Of a stretch of DNA of 12,254 nucleotides, positions 9,216-12,254 are shown piece after piece; positions within the stretch are counted from its first letter, which is position 1, and every line of letters begins with the position of its first letter. The translations under genes and the position numbers were made by a program. The stretch is from Podochytrium sp. JEL0797 (taxonomy: Eukaryota > Chytridiomycota > Chytridiomycetes > Chytridiales > Chytriomycetaceae). The stretch covers positions 1 to 12,254 of the forward strand of contig JADGJG010000811.1 of the NCBI GenBank assembly GCA_027596195.1. Direction: 5' to 3'. The notes below the pieces were generated by a model. The model was not told the origin of the DNA and ran no database searches. It saw only the letters and a list, made by a program, of their open reading frames with translations.

Positions 9216-12056
9216 TCACCGCTCCTTTTTCGAACCTCCAGTCAACGCCCGCTGCTCCATCTCCTTCTCCTCCACCTTCTTGATCAAGTCCAGCAGCGAG
9301 GATTCACAGCCATCCTCCACATCCACTCCAACACTCGCGGCTTCCTCCCTGAACCGCAGGTACATGACCTCAGCGGCCTCGAGCACGCTTTGGATCGGGA
9401 TCGTGAGCGACAAATCGTTGATGTACTTTTAAAGAATGAAAGTCAGATCGGGAAGGATGAGAAAGAAAAAAAATGCGCGACGGTCCTCTAGTCATAGGAA
9501 AAACAGAGAAATGGAGCTATTCTCACCTTCAACAACTCATCAAACGTCAACAGCCACCTCCCAATCGCATCCCGATGCTCATCCAACACCGCCAACGCCA
9601 CAAAATACAACAACCCTTCATCTCCACTCCCAGTAACACCCCCACAGCATCGCGTGCGTGCGGCTTCCCACAACACACACGTATCCTCAAACGAAAACTC
9701 GCGCTTGAAACTCACAAGGAACCAGCGGAACGCGAAAAAAAAGTTGGACGCGTCGAGTTTGGTGGTGAGGGTGTGGTGGAAGAGGGGGTCTGTGTGTTGG
9801 AGGAGGGTCGAGAGGGTTGTGAGGTGGAGGTTCATGCCGGCTCCGGAATGGACAAAGTTTTGTTTCTGGGGGGTTGAAAAGTGGATTTAGATTTGTACTG
9901 TCTTCCATCGCGCGCAGCCTCGATATTCCAACGTTTCGTTTTCGACCCAAACTCCTCGCGTCAAACTTATTCGCTTTCTCGCCGACTCCAGATATCTCGA
10001 CGCCTCGCGCAGAGAAGGACTGCGTCCAACATTGTTCAATTCACAGACTTCCGACATTCCGACAGCGTCGCATCACTAGAATTACTCGGCCGCGCTTTTT
10101 CCCCACTCCCAAAATTTCAACTTTCCGCAAAAAACAAGCTCCAGACTTCCGACCACTTCGGCGGAAACACTCCGCGCGTTTCGTTCATTCGCAGCATTTC
10201 GAAGCTTCGTGTCACCAACGTCTCACATCACAAGCTTCCTCCGGCCCAATTTCCTTATATTCGCTTTCGCTCTCCAATCGCTTGACAAATTTCCCCCAAA
10301 CAAACAGCAAAAACTCAATCCCACCTTAGACTCCATCATATCCGCAAACATCCAAAACGCATCCACCTCATCACCCTCCGAGACAATCAGAATCGGCGAA
10401 AGGAGGTCCGACATGCCTTGAACGTAACCAATCTCATCGCTGCCCTTGTACGAACACGCGTAGGTGATGAGAATATCGCGTAACAAATTTTGGTGAGGCG
10501 AAAAGGGCCCGATTCCGGGTGATCGCAGGGTGGGGAGCGTGTTGGGGTCGTTGTAGAAGGGATGTCCTCGGTCTGGGTGTTTCGGCGTTGGTGCGTGTGT
10601 GTTGATTGTGAACCGCGGTGAGTTTCCTCCACAAGTCACAAATTCCGCCGAAAACAACAAGCAAAACAAAGTTTCACCTGTCCTCGGAACATCCTTATCA
10701 ACTCGCATCACAGCATCGCGATACATGGCCACCTCCGGGTCCTCCAACTCCAACCCCTTGACCTCCGCGAGATCGACGCCTGCGCCCAAGCGCTCCGCCA
10801 CCGCCAACCAACGCTGCTTCATGGCCGCGTATTCAATTGTCTTTTTACTCTTGATGCGCATGCGTTGGGCGTGGGTCGAATCCCAGGGATAGAGGTTGAA
10901 GAGGAATGGCCAGACTTGTTTTCGCAATGAGGGATCGATTCCCTGTTGCAAGAGGTAAGAAAGTGAACTGGAGAGAGTGGGAGAATACTCACGCCGGCAA
11001 AGATGCGCCTGCGAATGGCGTCGTGAGTTTGTTCTGTGATTTTGCCGTTTTCGTTCAAATCGACGAGGACCTCGTCGTCTTCTTCGGGTTCATCGCGGTG
11101 CGGATCGACACGTACGAGGGATGCATCGAGGGGGTCAGCGGGGCCGAGGAGCTGCGACTGGGGCGGCGGCACTTTGCGGAATGCGGAAAACAGCGCGCGC
11201 CACTCTTCGCTGCAAAGCGGCGCCTCGCGCGCGACGCCGCAGCCAAATGACGTGTCTGTTGATAAGACCATGAAAGCACCAACCGCACTGTGCACTTCCC
11301 GCGCCTCATCCCACACGGCTCGGCGCAGCGCCGCGCCCTCCTTGAGCATCCCGAGGCGTCCTGCGCGCGAGAGCGTCATCACCGCAACGTCATCGTCGCT
11401 TTCCGCCAAGGCCGCCGCCGCCGCCCGCGCAACCTGCGTGTCGTGCTGCCACCGCGCAAGGTACACGCGCGCGGGCTCGTAGTCCACAATGCTCGAAGAG
11501 TCGCCCTCGCCGTCCTGCGCCAGTCCAGGCCCTTCGAGCAGTGCCGTCGTGAATGCAGTGACCCGTGCGAACCCCTCGAGGATCCGGAATCGTGTTTCGG
11601 GGTGAACCATTTTTTTTTGTCTTTCGAATTCAATTTTGTGCTGGTGCAGTGCTGGCAAGATCACTTTGCCGAAGAAGAACACCAGCAGTGAGGTCCACGC
11701 CAATGCCGCGCGTTCTTACACATACCCACAACCTCCAGAAAATGTAGTGGCCGGAAACAAGGACAAATACAGTTTCCAAATTGAGGCAGGAGACGACACG
11801 TATCCACAAAAGCGCCGACCCTTGATTGGGGTTGTATCGAGATAGCCGCGCGACACGTGTCCGGAACCCAGTTTGAGAATCAAGGCATTGGGGGAGTCCA
11901 ACGCCACATGGTGCTAAAATCCAAAGAGATAATGTATCCAGCTAATATCCTCAGCATCGAGAAATCCCCGTAAACATGGAAGCCATTGGCCTTGCACCAT
12001 GTGATAACGCGATAGACTGCGTTTCGATATTGCCCAATGTGCATGTGAACCGTCAT
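9216..12056 (-). CDS. GYP7: Rab GTPase-activating protein, Gyp7/TBC1D15 type (TBC domain)
   Basis: Minus-strand exons: 12056-11976, 11913-11733, 11714-10993, 10942-10678, 10572-10325, 9865-9527 and 9425-9216; 2046 nt, about 681 aa (TBC1D15 is about 690). The product speeds GTP hydrolysis on Rab/Ypt GTPases, in yeast Ypt7 at the vacuole/late endosome. The N-terminal part has the family Rab-binding features: VHMH near the start, HVALDSPNALIL (TBC1D15: DDALDSSSIL) and TSLLVFFFGKVILPALHQH (SYLVF...VVLPALHFH). The TBC domain runs from about residue 325 to 612: GIDPSLRKQVWPFLFNLYPW, the arginine finger in VDKDVPRT (Arg415), the glutamine finger in GYVQGMSDLLSP (Gln468), DAFWMFADMME, and FAFRWFLVSFKREFSFED. 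Both fingers are present, so it should be active. The oddity is an in-frame TAA at 11718-11716 inside an 18-nt GT...AG segment. If that segment is not removed, translation could start at the ATG at 11610 (559 aa, TBC intact). Start choice and exon 1 are the weakest parts. Confidence 0.85.
9866..10324 (-). other. Long (459 bp) intron of the Rab-GAP gene
   Basis: The exon edges are firm: DAFWMFADMMESK joins KQNF in a way that matches TBC1D15 without gaps. The donor is GTGGGA and the acceptor CCCAG. The intron is 4-9 times longer than its neighbours. Inside are the 12-mer CAGACTTCCGAC twice on the plus strand (10044-10055 and 10142-10153), a CGAAGCTTCG palindrome (10200-10209) and a minus-strand TATAAG. 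I find no convincing gene in it. Confidence 0.8.
10573..10677 (-). other. 105-nt stop-free intron in the TBC domain
   Basis: GTGAAA donor and CCCAG acceptor. Splicing gives KDVPRT-DRGHPFY, the family sequence right after the arginine finger. The intron length is a multiple of three and has no in-frame stop, so retention would insert 35 residues without ending translation. Confidence 0.8.
11715..11732 (-). other. 18-nt GT...AG segment with in-frame stop in the Rab-GAP gene
   Basis: On the minus strand the segment reads GTTGTGGGTATGTGTAAG. It carries the only in-frame stop between exons 2 and 3 of the Rab-GAP model. Removing it keeps frame and leaves Ser-Gly-Glu-Arg. It may be an ultra-short intron, a small insertion that breaks the gene, or a sequence error. 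Confidence 0.5.
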
Positions 12057-12086
12057 CTTCAGAGAGCGGGGACGTGGTACTCCAAG

Positions 12087-12143
12087 TTACGAAGTTGAGG
12101 TGAGTCGTTGGTCGAATTGTCCCTTGCCAGAACGCACAAACAT
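12087..12143 (-). other. Possible 18-codon upstream ORF of the Rab-GAP gene
   Basis: On the minus strand an ATG at 12143 opens 18 codons ending with TAA at 12089-12087, 30 bases before the proposed start at 12056 and in the same frame. It counts only if transcription begins upstream of 12143. The TATAAA at 12156-12161 lies close above it, so the real start site may be downstream. Confidence 0.3.
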
Positions 12144-12155
12144 CCCGAGAATCGG

Positions 12156-12161
12156 TTTATA
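12156..12161 (-). promoter_or_regulatory. Possible TATA box of the Rab-GAP gene
   Basis: TATAAA on the minus strand, 100 bases upstream of the proposed ATG at 12056. A start site 25-35 bases further on would give a 5'UTR of about 70 nt. The remaining sequence to the window edge is A/T-run-rich with no ORF. Confidence 0.4.
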
Positions 12162-12254
12162 GCAAAGCACGAAAAACTTGCACAACCTGTTTTTCCCATG
12201 TTTTTCCCCAATTTTTTTTTACCTCAAGAAAAAAAAAGATCCGATTGATCAATA

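Noticed and set aside
9874..10329. 151-codon open frame on the plus strand (and a second of 134 codons from 9881)
   Set aside because: Both fill the Rab-GAP long intron, start with non-ATG codons, are rich in Ser/Arg/Phe/Pro without any recognisable motif, and two overlapping open frames point to stop-poor composition.

Overview
The window looks like nuclear DNA from a fungus. Genes are tightly packed and the introns are mostly short (about 50-105 bp), with GTG/GTA-type donors, YAG or AAG acceptors and CTAAY/CTGAY-like branch sites. The ubiquitin carries the fungal/plant-type residues Ser19, Asp24 and Ala28, and one gene encodes a small GPI-anchored cysteine-rich secreted protein. The long TARBP1-like and TBC1D15-like proteins would fit an early-diverging lineage such as a chytrid, but that placement is an inference.

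Layout from left to right. Bases 2-202 are the last repeat of a polyubiquitin gene (+). Bases 314-5380 are a six-exon gene (+) for a Trm3/TARBP1-type tRNA 2'-O-ribose methyltransferase, about 1584 aa, with an alpha-solenoid N-terminus and a SpoU domain at the C-terminus. Bases 5470-5841 (-) encode a 123-aa secreted GPI-type protein convergent with Trm3. Bases of about 6145-6630 hold decayed second copies of the Trm3 3' end and of the secreted-protein gene, in the same order and orientation: an old tandem segmental duplication turned pseudogene. Bases 6927-8739 are a six-exon Rab GDP-dissociation inhibitor gene (+), 443 aa, whose ATG is separated from the rest of the coding sequence by a 238-bp intron. 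Bases 9216-12056 are a Gyp7/TBC1D15-type Rab GTPase-activating protein gene (-), about 681 aa, convergent with GDI.

Functionally the left half is housekeeping (ubiquitin, tRNA modification). The right half pairs two regulators of the Rab/Ypt GTPase cycle: a GAP that makes Rab-GDP and a GDI that extracts Rab-GDP from membranes. The points most worth checking are (1) an 18-nt GT...AG segment with an in-frame stop in the Rab-GAP gene, whose removal restores the family's spacing, (2) the decayed duplication, (3) a roughly 60-nt stretch of the Trm3 gene where codon usage fits a different frame, and (4) two unusual Rab-GAP introns, one of 459 bp and one of 105 bp that is stop-free and a multiple of three. 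I saw no complete mobile element, CRISPR array, tRNA or rRNA.
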